Assembly: GCF_001428895.1 (NCBI RefSeq)
Contig: NZ_LMJA01000001.1
Coordinates: 627,200 to 691,199 of the forward strand
DNA length: 64,000 bases
Source: Mycobacterium sp. Root265
Lineage (GTDB): Bacteria; Actinomycetota; Actinomycetes; Mycobacteriales; Mycobacteriaceae
Reading direction: 5' to 3'
The notes under the pieces are model-generated. The model worked only from the letters and a program-made list of their open reading frames with translations. It was not told the origin of the DNA and did not search any database. Positions within the stretch are counted from its first letter, which is position 1. Each line of letters starts with the position of its first letter. Below are positions 1-8,180 of the stretch, one piece after another. Both the position numbers and the translations under genes were made by a program.

Positions 1-2
1 TC

Positions 3-1382
3 GAACTGTGGGAACGGTTCTCCTTCTACGGGATGCTCACCATCCTCGGGTACTACCTGTACTACTCGGCCACCGATGGCGGCCTGGAACTGTCCAAGGC
101 CACGGCGACCGGCATTGTGGGCGCCTACGGCGGGTTGGTGTACCTGTCGACAGTGCTGGGCGGCTGGCTGGCCGACCGCGTCCTCGGCATGGAACGCACC
201 GTGTTCTACGGCGGCGTCGTCGTCATGCTCGGACACATCGCGCTGGCGGTACTGCCCGGAATCACCGGTGTAGCAGTAGGTCTGGTTTTCGTCGCCCTGG
301 GTTCCGGCGCACTCAAGGCCAATGCTTCATCGCTGCTGGGCACGCTCTACGACAAGGGCGATGCGCGCGCCGACGGCGGTTTCACGCTGTTCTATCTCGG
401 CATCAATCTGGGTGCCTTCGTCGGGCCCCTGATCACGGGCTTGCTGCAGACCCACGTCGGGTTCCACTACGGATTCGGGGCCGCCGCCATCGGTATGGCG
501 CTCGGCCTGGTGCAGTACGTGGTGTTCCGCCGCAACCTGGGGACGCACGGACGGGAGGTGCCCAACCCGCTGCCCCGCAGCGGTGTGTTCCCGGCCGTCG
601 GGGTCGCGGTCGGAGTGATCGCCGTTGCGGTCATCGCCTTCGCGACCGGGCTGGTGACACTGGACAACCTGTCCCAGGTCACCACCGGCGTCATCATCGT
701 CGCCGCGATCGGCTACTTCGCCCTGTTGCTGACCAGCGCCAAAGTGACTGCGCTCGAACGCACCCGGGTGCGCGCCTTCATTCCGCTGTTCATCGCCAAC
801 GCCGTGTTCTGGTCGCTGTTCCAGCAGATCTTCACCGTCCTCGCGGTCTACTCGGACGAACGGATGAACTGGTCGATCTTCGGGTGGACGGCACCGTCGA
901 GCTGGATCGGTTCGATCGAGCCGGTCTGGATCATCGTGCTGTCGCCACTGTTTGCCGTCATGTGGACCCGGTTGGGTCAGCGGGCGCCCACCACACCGCG
1001 GAAGTTCGCCTACGGCGTCATCGGCATGGGTGCGGCGTTCCTGCTGTTCCTCCCGTTCGCAGGCACCACGGGCCGCGCCGTTCCCGCGCTGTTCATCGTG
1101 GCGGTCATGGCCGGCTTCGCGGTCTCCGAGCTGATGATCTCCCCGATCGGCCTGGCCGTGACCACTCAACTTGCGCCGGAGGCTTTCCGGGCGCAGATGA
1201 TGGCGCTGTACTTCTTCTCCGTCGGACTCGGGACGTCCATGTCCGGGGTGCTCTCGGGCTATTACGACCCGGCACACGAGTTCGCCTACTTCGGCATCCT
1301 CGGTCTGGTGGCGATCGCCGCGGGTCTGATCGTGCTGGCGTTCACCGGTCGCATCAGCCGTCTGATGGAGGGCGTGCATTAG
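3..1382 (+). CDS. POT/PTR2-family proton-dependent peptide transporter (5' truncated)
   Basis: This is the C-terminal bulk of a proton-coupled oligopeptide transporter of the major facilitator superfamily, which imports di- and tripeptides across the inner membrane. The visible frame opens with the POT motif ELWERFSFYGM and continues without a stop from the window edge, so the true start lies upstream. The second family signature (FTLFYLGINLGAF) is present at about nt 385-425. About a dozen hydrophobic helices follow, with a central hydrophilic linker near nt 540-590. The Met at nt 33 belongs to the ExxERFxxYGM motif and is not the start. No partner gene is visible. The family call is secure; the exact substrate is unknown. 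Confidence 0.93.
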   Translation, partial: ELWERFSFYGMLTILGYYLYYSATDGGLELSKATATGIVGAYGGLVYLSTVLGGWLADRVLGMERTVFYGGVVVMLGHIALAVLPGITGVAVGLVFVALGSGALKANASSLLGTLYDKGDARADGGFTLFYLGINLGAFVGPLITGLLQTHVGFHYGFGAAAIGMALGLVQYVVFRRNLGTHGREVPNPLPRSGVFPAVGVAVGVIAVAVIAFATGLVTLDNLSQVTTGVIIVAAIGYFALLLTSAKVTALERTRVRAFIPLFIANAVFWSLFQQIFTVLAVYSDERMNWSIFGWTAPSSWIGSIEPVWIIVLSPLFAVMWTRLGQRAPTTPRKFAYGVIGMGAAFLLFLPFAGTTGRAVPALFIVAVMAGFAVSELMISPIGLAVTTQLAPEAFRAQMMALYFFSVGLGTSMSGVLSGYYDPAHEFAYFGILGLVAIAAGLIVLAFTGRISRLMEGVH

Positions 1383-1600
1383 ACCAGCAACCTGCCGAGG
1401 CGTCAATTACGTGGGCAGGCACCAGGTTTAGCAACGAAGAGCCCCGGGTAGAGACCGGTCACCAGTTACTTCGGCTTGATGGGATCTGCGCCGAGTCGTG
1501 ACCCGCGGCTCCCGCCATCCCGAGGTGATCGGGCGCAGAATCGAAGCACGCCAGCACGTCTACATGACACCGAGGTCAGGTCGACGAAGGAGATGTACCC

Positions 1601-1825
1601 ATGATGTCCATGCTGCTCGAAGATCTGTTCGCGGACACCACCCGACGACACGGAACGGTCTACGTGTACAACCGTGGCTTCGGCCACTCGACGGCCAACT
1701 GTTCGTGCGGTTGGGCTGGCCGGCGGCGCCGCCTGAAGGCCGCCGCCGAACAGGATGCCTGGTCACATTGCGCGCGCGTCGGTTGCGCCGTGTCAGTCCC
1801 CCTGGTGAACCCCGCGCGTTGGTGA
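1601..1825 (+). CDS. Small Cys-rich protein, possible zinc-binding
   Basis: This is a 74-aa protein I do not recognise by name. It has a strong Shine-Dalgarno (AAGGAG, about nt 1586-1591) at good spacing to ATG 1601; a second ATG follows at once. The sequence contains NCSCGWAG, a basic stretch RRRRLK, and then SHCARVGC. This Cys/His pattern could hold a zinc ion. The 3' end overlaps the convergent dehydratase gene by 33 bp. The ribosome site and Cys pattern argue for a real gene, but the function is unknown. Confidence 0.6.
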   Translation: MMSMLLEDLFADTTRRHGTVYVYNRGFGHSTANCSCGWAGRRRRLKAAAEQDAWSHCARVGCAVSVPLVNPARW

Positions 1826-2779
1826 GTCCGCCACGATCTGGGCCAGCAGGGCCGGTTCGATGTTGCCACCGGACAGGATCATCACCGTCTTGCCCGGCGG
1901 TGTCCGGTGGCGTCGGTAGGCGGCCAGAGCCACCGCGCCGCTGGGCTCGCTGACCAGCCTCGCCTGTATGGCCAATTCGGCCACCGCAGAACGTATTTCG
2001 TCTTCGCTGACCGTCAGCACATCGGTGAGCACCTGCTGCAGATGAGCGAACGTCAGCTCCGACGGTTCCGAGCGCAGGCCGTCGGCGATGGTCCGGTTGC
2101 GGTCCCCGATCGACATGCTGACCCGACTGCCCTGACGCAGGCCTGCTGCGGTGTCGGCCGCCAGCTCCGGTTCCACGCCGAATATCTGGGCCTGTGGGCA
2201 CAGCGCGCGGATGGCGGTGCCGATGCCGGAGGCCAGCCCGCCCCCGCTGACCGGGACCAGGACCGTCCTCACATCGGGCAGATCCTCGGCGATCTCCAGG
2301 CCGATCGTGCCCTGGCCCGCGATGACGTCAGGATGGTCGAACGGCGGCACCAGCGTCGCGCCGGTCTCTTCGACGAGTTGCGCGGCAACCGCTTCGCGCT
2401 CACCCGCGCCGCACAGCACCACCCGGGCACCATGGCCTCTCGTTCGCGCCACCTTCACCGCGGGGGTCTCCTCGGGCATCACGATGTGCGCGTCGATGCC
2501 GAATTGTGCCGCGGCGTAAGCGACTGCCTGCGCGTGGTTTCCGCTCGAGTACGCGACGACACCTCGCTGCCGCAGACCGGCGTCGATCCTGCCGATGGCA
2601 TTGAGCGCACCGCGCACCTTGAAGGCGCCGATCACCTGCAGGCTCTCCGGCTTGATCCACAGCGGCCGGTCGTGATCGGCCCACGGCGCCGGGATGAGCG
2701 GGGTACGCATGATGCTGCCGCGCAACCGATCCGCCGCCGCCCTGATCTCGTCGACCGTCACGAGGGTGGGCGCGCTCAT
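1793..2779 (-). CDS. PLP-dependent threonine/serine dehydratase
   Basis: This 328-aa enzyme of fold type II should deaminate L-threonine (or serine) to 2-oxobutyrate (or pyruvate) in the cytosol. The PLP lysine is K54 in GAFKVRGAL. The substrate loop is SSGNHAQ (78-84), and the phosphate-binding glycine loop SGGGLASG is at 178-185. There is no C-terminal ACT domain, so it is the short catabolic or unregulated type rather than the long biosynthetic IlvA. I start at MSAPTL; an upstream Met in frame is possible but reads into low-quality sequence. It is divergent from the thioesterase at 2841. A serine racemase-like activity cannot be excluded. Confidence 0.88.
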   Translation of the reverse strand: MSAPTLVTVDEIRAAADRLRGSIMRTPLIPAPWADHDRPLWIKPESLQVIGAFKVRGALNAIGRIDAGLRQRGVVAYSSGNHAQAVAYAAAQFGIDAHIVMPEETPAVKVARTRGHGARVVLCGAGEREAVAAQLVEETGATLVPPFDHPDVIAGQGTIGLEIAEDLPDVRTVLVPVSGGGLASGIGTAIRALCPQAQIFGVEPELAADTAAGLRQGSRVSMSIGDRNRTIADGLRSEPSELTFAHLQQVLTDVLTVSEDEIRSAVAELAIQARLVSEPSGAVALAAYRRHRTPPGKTVMILSGGNIEPALLAQIVADSPTRGVHQGD

Positions 2780-2840
2780 CGACGTTCCGCCGCTGCAGAG
2801 ATCACCGTTCGATGCTAGCGGTGGCGCGCAGTCGTGGTGC

Positions 2841-3272
2841 ATGGTGACTGGCGTGAGCTCACTGAAAATCGTGCCCCGGTACGCCGAGATCGATCAGCAG
2901 GGCGTGGTGTTCAACGGCCACTACCTGACCTGGTTCGACGAGGCGTGCACCGCTCTGCTCGGCGAGCACGGCGTCGACTACGCCCAACTGATGTCGTCCG
3001 GAGTCGACTTCAAAGTCGTGCACAGCGACATCGACTACCGGACATCGGTGCGCTGGCGCGACGCTGTCCGGGTCGAGGCGGTCTGCGACCACATCGGCAC
3101 CACCAGCTTCGCGGTCGCCTTCACGGTGCTGCGCACCGCCGCCGATGACCCGCAGCGCACCGAACAGGTCGCGGTGCGCGGACGCAACGTGTACGTGGTG
3201 GTGTCCACCGACAGCTGGGCCAAGCGCGACGTATCCGACGAGTTGCGCCGGGCGTTGGAAGCCGCGCGTTAG
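2841..3272 (+). CDS. Acyl-CoA thioesterase, 4HBT/YbgC-type hotdog
   Basis: This 143-aa single-hotdog protein probably hydrolyses an acyl-CoA thioester. The N-terminal motif around D18 (IDQQGVVFNGHYLTWFDEA) is the 4-hydroxybenzoyl-CoA thioesterase/YbgC active-site segment, with the conserved Asp followed by the G-x-V-x-(N/H)-x-x-Y stretch. ATG 2841 is the first plausible start; GTG 2853 is an alternative four codons later. It starts 61 bp from the divergent dehydratase and ends 3 bp before the convergent methyltransferase. The substrate is not predictable. Confidence 0.85.
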   Translation: MVTGVSSLKIVPRYAEIDQQGVVFNGHYLTWFDEACTALLGEHGVDYAQLMSSGVDFKVVHSDIDYRTSVRWRDAVRVEAVCDHIGTTSFAVAFTVLRTAADDPQRTEQVAVRGRNVYVVVSTDSWAKRDVSDELRRALEAAR

Positions 3273-3275
3273 GGA

Positions 3276-4166
3276 TCAGGCCTTGTGCAAGGTGAACTGG
3301 CAGACGTCGGTGTACCCGTCCCGGAACAGCTCGGAGCAGCCGGTCAGGTACCGCATGTAGCGGTCGTAGACCTCTTCGGACTGGATGGCGATCGCCTCGT
3401 CGCGGCGGGCCTCCAGAGCGTCGGCCCAGATCGTCAGCGTGCGCGCGTAGTGCAACCGCAGCGATTGCACCCGTTGCACCTCGAAGCCGGCCTTGGCGGC
3501 ATGCTCCTCGACCACCGACACGAACGGCAGCATCCCGCCCGGGAAGATCTCGTCCATGATGAATTTGAAGAACTTCAGCTTCGTCATGGTCAGCGGCAGC
3601 CCGCGTTCCTTGAAGTCGGCATCACTGGGCTTGACGATGGTGTGCAGCAGCATGGAGCCCCCGGCCGGCAGCGCGGAGTAGGCCATCTTGAAGAAGTCGT
3701 CGTACCGGTTGGCGCCGAAATGCTCGAATGCGCCGATCGACACAATGCGGTCGACGGAACCGCTGAACTGCTCCCAGCCTTCCAGCAGCACCTCGCGGGA
3801 CCGTTCGGTGTCAAGGCCGTCGAACAGCTCCTGCACGTGGGCCTGCTGGTTGCGGCTCAGCGTCAACCCGACCACGTCGACGTCGTAACGCTCGATGGCG
3901 CGCTTGAGCGTGGCACCCCACCCGCAGCCGACGTCCAGCAGCTTCATCCCCGGCTGCAGCCCCAGCTTGCCCAGCGACAGGTCGATCTTCGCGTACTGAG
4001 CCTCTTCCAAGGTCATGTCGTCGCGTTCGAAATAGGCACAGCTGTAGGTCTGGGTGGGATCCAGAAACAGCCGGAAGAAATCGTCCGACAGGTCGTAATG
4101 CGCCTGAACGTCCTCGAAATGCGGTGTGAGGCCGGTTTCGGGAACTCGGTTGTCTGATGCGGGCAA
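3276..4166 (-). CDS. Cyclopropane/mycolic-acid methyltransferase (CmaA/MmaA/PcaA family)
   Basis: This SAM-dependent methyltransferase modifies meromycolate or other unsaturated acyl chains by cyclopropanation or methyl branching. It has 296 aa, near the normal family length. The family N-terminus (VQAHYDLSDDFFRLFLDPTQ) is followed by the SAM-binding motif LLDVGCGWGAT at about 77-87, SIGAFEHFG in the active-site region, and the conserved C-terminal MRYLTGC. The start is TTG at 4166, supported by AAAGGG just upstream. This grade of match is typical of mycolate-producing actinobacteria. I cannot say which of CmaA, MmaA, PcaA or UmaA it matches in function. Confidence 0.92.
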   Translation of the reverse strand: MPASDNRVPETGLTPHFEDVQAHYDLSDDFFRLFLDPTQTYSCAYFERDDMTLEEAQYAKIDLSLGKLGLQPGMKLLDVGCGWGATLKRAIERYDVDVVGLTLSRNQQAHVQELFDGLDTERSREVLLEGWEQFSGSVDRIVSIGAFEHFGANRYDDFFKMAYSALPAGGSMLLHTIVKPSDADFKERGLPLTMTKLKFFKFIMDEIFPGGMLPFVSVVEEHAAKAGFEVQRVQSLRLHYARTLTIWADALEARRDEAIAIQSEEVYDRYMRYLTGCSELFRDGYTDVCQFTLHKA

Positions 4167-4421
4167 GTCAGCCCTTTCACTAGTGGCGCGTACATGGACC
4201 GGCTCGTTGCGTGAACCCTCCCCCGTTGCGTGGAGTTTACGCCCGGGAGCCTGATGCGTTTACATCAGCGAACAGTGTCGCGCATGGTGTGGTCTCCGGC
4301 AGGCGTTCTACCAGCTGCTTTCACCAGCGGTCCCGAGTCTGGACAACAGAAACGGATCCGCTCCGGAGCGAACCGCCCATCATCTCTTGTGCTGGGCCCA
4401 GCAACGGCCCAAAGTGGAAAA

Positions 4422-4829
4422 ATGACCGAACAATGGATCCAGGGGCGCACCCTACAGCGGATCATGTTCCGCGACGGTCTGGTGCTCAACCTCGACGAAT
4501 ACAACGAACTCGTCATCTCCGCACCCATGGAGTTGACCTTGCCGGAACTCGGCGGCGGCGCCTCGGGCGCGGCCGAGGTCGTGGCCATCGATCCGACTGC
4601 GGTACGCAACGAGCAGAAGCCGCTCTTCGACTTTGCCGGTACCACCTGCACGCATGCCGACTGGGATGACGACGGCAGCCTACACCTGCAATTTTCCGGT
4701 GGGCAGCACATCGACGTTCCCAGCGACGACGCGCACACCTCGTGGGAGCTGTACGGCAAGCACCACGGGTACGCGGCCTGCCTGCCACACGGACGGGTCC
4801 GCGTGGTGCGCCACGATCTGCCCGACTGA
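4422..4829 (+). CDS. Conserved hypothetical protein, DUF6188-like
   Basis: This 135-aa protein has no membrane segment or signal peptide. It reads like the actinobacterial family I know as DUF6188, with an N-terminal IQGRTLQRIMFRDGLVLNLD segment and a C-terminal WELYGKHHGYAACLPHGRVR. The function of the family is unknown. ATG 4422 follows GTGGAAAA. The gene sits 52 bp before cyp124 but probably has its own promoter, because cyp124 has a leaderless-type -10. About 255 bp of non-coding DNA separate it from the divergent methyltransferase; I see no clear structure there. Confidence 0.72.
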   Translation: MTEQWIQGRTLQRIMFRDGLVLNLDEYNELVISAPMELTLPELGGGASGAAEVVAIDPTAVRNEQKPLFDFAGTTCTHADWDDDGSLHLQFSGGQHIDVPSDDAHTSWELYGKHHGYAACLPHGRVRVVRHDLPD

Positions 4830-4869
4830 GCGGCCCCGTCAAAAGCCGGTGACCCGCGCGCGGCGAACC

Positions 4870-4875
4870 TAAGCT
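4870..4875 (+). promoter_or_regulatory. Putative -10 (TAAGCT) for leaderless cyp124
   Basis: TAAGCT fits the mycobacterial TANNNT -10 pattern and ends 6 nt before ATG 4882. The transcript would therefore begin at or next to the start codon. No -35 is obvious. Confidence 0.45.
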
Positions 4876-4881
4876 ACGGCC

Positions 4882-6165
4882 ATGCCGATCACGACACATG
4901 TCAACGGATCGCAGCCCCGCCAGGTCGAGCTGTCCGAGATCGATCTCGGATCCTGGCGGTTCTGGTCACAGGACGACGATTTCCGGGACGGCGCCTTCGC
5001 GACCCTGCGCCGGGAGGCCCCGGTGTCGTTCCACGCCCCGATCACCGGTGAAGGTGTCGACGCCGGTGCCGGGCACTGGGCGCTCGCGCGCTACGACGAC
5101 GTGCACTTCGCGAGCCGGCACCCCGACGTGTTCAGCTCCAGCCCGAACATCACCATCGGCGATCAGACCCCCGAACTCGCCGAGTACTTCGGGTCCATGA
5201 TCGCCATGGACGACCCGCGGCACAGCAGGCTGCGCAATATCGTGCGCAGCGCCTTCACGCCCAAGGTGCTCGCCCGGATCGAGGAATCGGTACGTGAACG
5301 CGCCCGCCACCTGGTCTCGCGGATGGTCGCCGACCATCCTGACGGCCGGGCCGATCTGGTGACGACGCTGGCCGGCCCACTTCCGCTGCAGGTGATCTGC
5401 GACATGATGGGCATCGACGAGCACGATCACGACAAGATCTTCCATTGGACGAATGTGATCCTCGGTTTCGGAGACCCCGACCTCACCACCGATTTCGACG
5501 AGTTCGCGCACGTCGCCATGGATATCGGTGCGTACGCCAAGGACCTGGCCGAGGACCGGCGGGCCCGACCGGGCGAAGATCTGACCACCGCACTGGTGGC
5601 CGCCGAAGTGGACGGCGAACAGCTGACATCGGCGGAGGTGGCGTCGTTCTTCATCCTGCTGGTGGTCGCGGGCAACGAGACCACCCGCAATGCGATCAGC
5701 CACGGTGTCGCCGCGTTGAGCCGCTTTCCCGAGCAACGCGACCTCTGGTGGTCGGACTATGAGGCGCTGGCGCCGACCGCCGTGGAGGAGATCGTCCGCT
5801 GGGCCTCCCCGGTGGCCTACATGCGGCGTACCCTCACCCGCGATACCGAGCTCAGCGGTGTCGCGATGGCCGCCGGCGACAAGGTCACCCTGTGGTACGG
5901 ATCGGCGAACCGAGACGAAACCCGTTTCACCGACCCGTGGCGTTTCGACATCCGGCGCAGCCCCAATCCGCATGTCGGTTTCGGGGGCGGCGGCGCACAT
6001 TTCTGCCTCGGTGCCAATCTGGCCCGTCGCGAGATCACGGTCGCGTTCGAGGAGTTGCACCGGCAGATACCGGATCTGGCGGCCGACGCCGAGCCGGATC
6101 GACTGCTGTCGCCGTTCATCCACGGCATCAAGCGCCTGCCGGTGCGCTGGACGCCGCCAGGTTAA
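4882..6165 (+). CDS. cyp124: Cytochrome P450 CYP124, methyl-branched lipid omega-hydroxylase
   Basis: This is a 427-aa soluble P450. The heme Cys375 lies in FGGGGAHFCLGAN, the I-helix proton-delivery motif is AGNETT (263-268), and the K-helix ExxR is E303-R306. The sequence tracks M. tuberculosis CYP124 closely, including ITIGDQTPELAEYFGS and VILGFGDPDL. CYP124 hydroxylates the terminal methyl of branched lipids and the cholest-4-en-3-one side chain, using ferredoxin and ferredoxin reductase as electron donors. Its stop overlaps the convergent FAD enzyme by 4 bp. The other P450 in the window (18453) belongs to a different subfamily. Confidence 0.93.
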   Translation: MPITTHVNGSQPRQVELSEIDLGSWRFWSQDDDFRDGAFATLRREAPVSFHAPITGEGVDAGAGHWALARYDDVHFASRHPDVFSSSPNITIGDQTPELAEYFGSMIAMDDPRHSRLRNIVRSAFTPKVLARIEESVRERARHLVSRMVADHPDGRADLVTTLAGPLPLQVICDMMGIDEHDHDKIFHWTNVILGFGDPDLTTDFDEFAHVAMDIGAYAKDLAEDRRARPGEDLTTALVAAEVDGEQLTSAEVASFFILLVVAGNETTRNAISHGVAALSRFPEQRDLWWSDYEALAPTAVEEIVRWASPVAYMRRTLTRDTELSGVAMAAGDKVTLWYGSANRDETRFTDPWRFDIRRSPNPHVGFGGGGAHFCLGANLARREITVAFEELHRQIPDLAADAEPDRLLSPFIHGIKRLPVRWTPPG

Positions 6166-7472
6166 GCGATCTGTGCGGTGAGCGAACGGCACAACGCGGC
6201 GAGTTCGTCGCGCGAGGGGCCATGCGGGAACCCGGGGCGCCAGCCGGTGGCGTACACGGCTCGGGCCAGGGGCTCGGCGGCCGCCAGGCCGCCCGGGGGT
6301 ACGTCCATCCGGTGATACGGCGCGATCAACGCGGCCAGCCGGGGATCACGCTCGGCGGCGGCCGAGATGACATCACTGGGCAGCGGCGTGGAGAGGTCGA
6401 CGTCCTCCCCCGCCCATCGGCGCAATCGGTGACCGTCGGCGTACACCTGGTCGTCGAACCACGGTTTGACGACCACCTCGCACCACGAATCGAAGTCCGC
6501 GGTGAGTTGCTCGATCTCGTTGGGCGACAGATTGTTTCCGCCGATCCTGTCGACGAGCTCGCGAGCCTGCCACAGGGCCAGCGCGACGCCGCGCCCGGCC
6601 AGCGGCGTGGTGGTGCAGACCGCGTCGCCGACGGAGATCACACCGGAAACGTATGGACGCCCGGCGTCGTCCAGCTGGCCGCGATAACCGTTGTAGAGGC
6701 GTCCACCGGCGAGTACCGGGGTGATGGCATCCGATCGCCCGGCGGCCGTCCATTCGCAGAGCTGCGGGATGGCGCCGATCACCGATTCGAAGACCGCCAC
6801 GTCACGGAGTTCGCGCAACCGTGGGTCGGAACCGTCATGGATGATCGTGACCGAGAATGTCCGGGCATCGTGAACGAAGGCGATCGCGATGTAGCCGTCC
6901 ATGCTTAGCGACAGGCCGATCGGGCTGTTCATCGGCGGAAGGCCCGCCCCGCGCAGCCGGTACTGGCGGGTCACGTAGACGGCACCGCAGTCCACGACGG
7001 TCCCGGATCGTGGCGGCCTTCCGGTCAGCCTGCCGCTGCGTCCGGTCGCGTCGATGACCAGATCGGACGGGTTCGGGACGCCGTCGATGAGCAGTCCGGT
7101 GCGGCCGCACGTCACGTGGCCCGTCCGGACCGTGACGCGGGGGGTGCGCTGGGCGTGCTCTCGGAGCACGGAATCGAAGGTGGCCCGACGGCACAGCAGC
7201 GCGATCGCCCGGCCGTCGCCGTCGTAGGCAACCTCGGCCCGTCGCGCCGCAAGATCGTCCAGCACACAAGGCATCTCAGCGTGCAGCACATCAACCACCG
7301 GTCCTCGGAAGGTGTGCGCATGGTGTAACTGCATGACACCGCGGCGTCGCCACAGGCCGCGGGGTGGCGGGCCCGGCTCGCGGTCGACCAGGTCGATATC
7401 GTGCCCGCGGCGGGCCAAGGCAAGTGCGCAATAGAGTCCCGACGGGCCCGCACCGACAACGAGGATCCGCAT
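6162..7472 (-). CDS. FAD-dependent oxidoreductase/monooxygenase-like
   Basis: This 436-aa flavoprotein has an N-terminal Rossmann motif GAGPSG (7-12) and a C-terminal FAD motif (SVGDAVCTTTPLAGRG) typical of the PHBH/squalene-epoxidase-like group A family. The specific substrate is unknown. A strong ribosome site GGAGG precedes ATG 7472. It is divergent from the TetR gene at 7531, with a perfect short palindrome between them, so it is a likely target of that regulator. It shares only its 3' end with cyp124 (4-bp convergent overlap), so co-function with the P450 is not implied. Confidence 0.82.
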   Translation of the reverse strand: MRILVVGAGPSGLYCALALARRGHDIDLVDREPGPPPRGLWRRRGVMQLHHAHTFRGPVVDVLHAEMPCVLDDLAARRAEVAYDGDGRAIALLCRRATFDSVLREHAQRTPRVTVRTGHVTCGRTGLLIDGVPNPSDLVIDATGRSGRLTGRPPRSGTVVDCGAVYVTRQYRLRGAGLPPMNSPIGLSLSMDGYIAIAFVHDARTFSVTIIHDGSDPRLRELRDVAVFESVIGAIPQLCEWTAAGRSDAITPVLAGGRLYNGYRGQLDDAGRPYVSGVISVGDAVCTTTPLAGRGVALALWQARELVDRIGGNNLSPNEIEQLTADFDSWCEVVVKPWFDDQVYADGHRLRRWAGEDVDLSTPLPSDVISAAAERDPRLAALIAPYHRMDVPPGGLAAAEPLARAVYATGWRPGFPHGPSRDELAALCRSLTAQIA

Positions 7473-7509
7473 CGCGCCTCCAATTCAGGATACTGATAGT
7501 GTAGTGATT

Positions 7510-7522
7510 TCACTCAGAGTGA
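7510..7522. promoter_or_regulatory. Perfect inverted repeat, candidate TetR operator
   Basis: TCACTC-A-GAGTGA is a perfect 13-nt inverted repeat with one central base. It lies in the 58-bp gap between the divergent FAD enzyme and TetR starts, just before the TTG start. This is the usual place for a divergently acting TetR operator. Confidence 0.55.
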
Positions 7523-7530
7523 GGTAAAAA

Positions 7531-8175
7531 TTGGATTCCGTCAAGCGCGAGTACCGCTCCAGCCTGCGGGCCGGGCAGGCCCGGCAAACCCGGCGCACCA
7601 TCGTTGCTGCCGCGACAGCGGTGTTCGTCGAGCACGGTTTCGCCTCGGCCACCATCGACGCGGTCGCCGAGGCCGCCGAGGTCAGCCGCAAGACCGTCTT
7701 CACCGCGGTGGGTGGAAAGGTTGAACTGCTCAAGACCGCCTTGGACTGGGCGATCACCGGGGACGACGAGGAAGCCACGCTCGCCGAGCGCGAAGACCTT
7801 TCCGCGGCCCTCGCCGAGAACGATCCTGCCCGCCTGCTCGAGGGTTGGGTCAACGTTCTGGTCGATGTCGCCATCCGGGTCGCCCCGCTGTTCCGTGCCC
7901 TGGAGGTCGCCGCCGACTCCGACGAGTCGGCGCGGGCCCTGTTCGAGCAGTATCAGCGTCAGCGTCTTGACGGCGCGCGCACGGTTGTCGCGCGGCTGGA
8001 CGAACTGGGCGCGCTCACCGACCGGCTCCGACGCGCTGATGCGATCGACATCGCCTGGCTGGCAGGCGATCCTGCCCTGTTCACCAGGCTGGTCGGCACC
8101 CGCGGCTGGTCACACCGGCGGTTCCGAATCTGGTTGATCCAGCTGGCCGGCAGCCAGCTGCTACGCGCGGCCTGA
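7531..8175 (+). CDS. TetR-family transcriptional regulator
   Basis: This 214-aa repressor-type regulator has an N-terminal TetR helix-turn-helix (about 20-65: TRRTIVAAATAVFVEHGFAS, then AEAAEVSRKTVFTAVGGK). The rest is a helical ligand-binding domain without a recognisable effector signature. The start is TTG 7531, preceded by GAGTGAGG. The likely target is the divergent FAD oxidoreductase, through the palindrome at 7510-7522, plus autoregulation. It ends 5 bp before the convergent glutamine synthetase-like gene. Confidence 0.88.
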   Translation: MDSVKREYRSSLRAGQARQTRRTIVAAATAVFVEHGFASATIDAVAEAAEVSRKTVFTAVGGKVELLKTALDWAITGDDEEATLAEREDLSAALAENDPARLLEGWVNVLVDVAIRVAPLFRALEVAADSDESARALFEQYQRQRLDGARTVVARLDELGALTDRLRRADAIDIAWLAGDPALFTRLVGTRGWSHRRFRIWLIQLAGSQLLRAA

Positions 8176-8180
8176 CACCG

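Noticed and set aside
1383-1600. Possible tRNA or small RNA in the gap after the POT transporter
   Set aside because: No cloverleaf or CCA-type acceptor stem could be formed; only weak short repeats are present.
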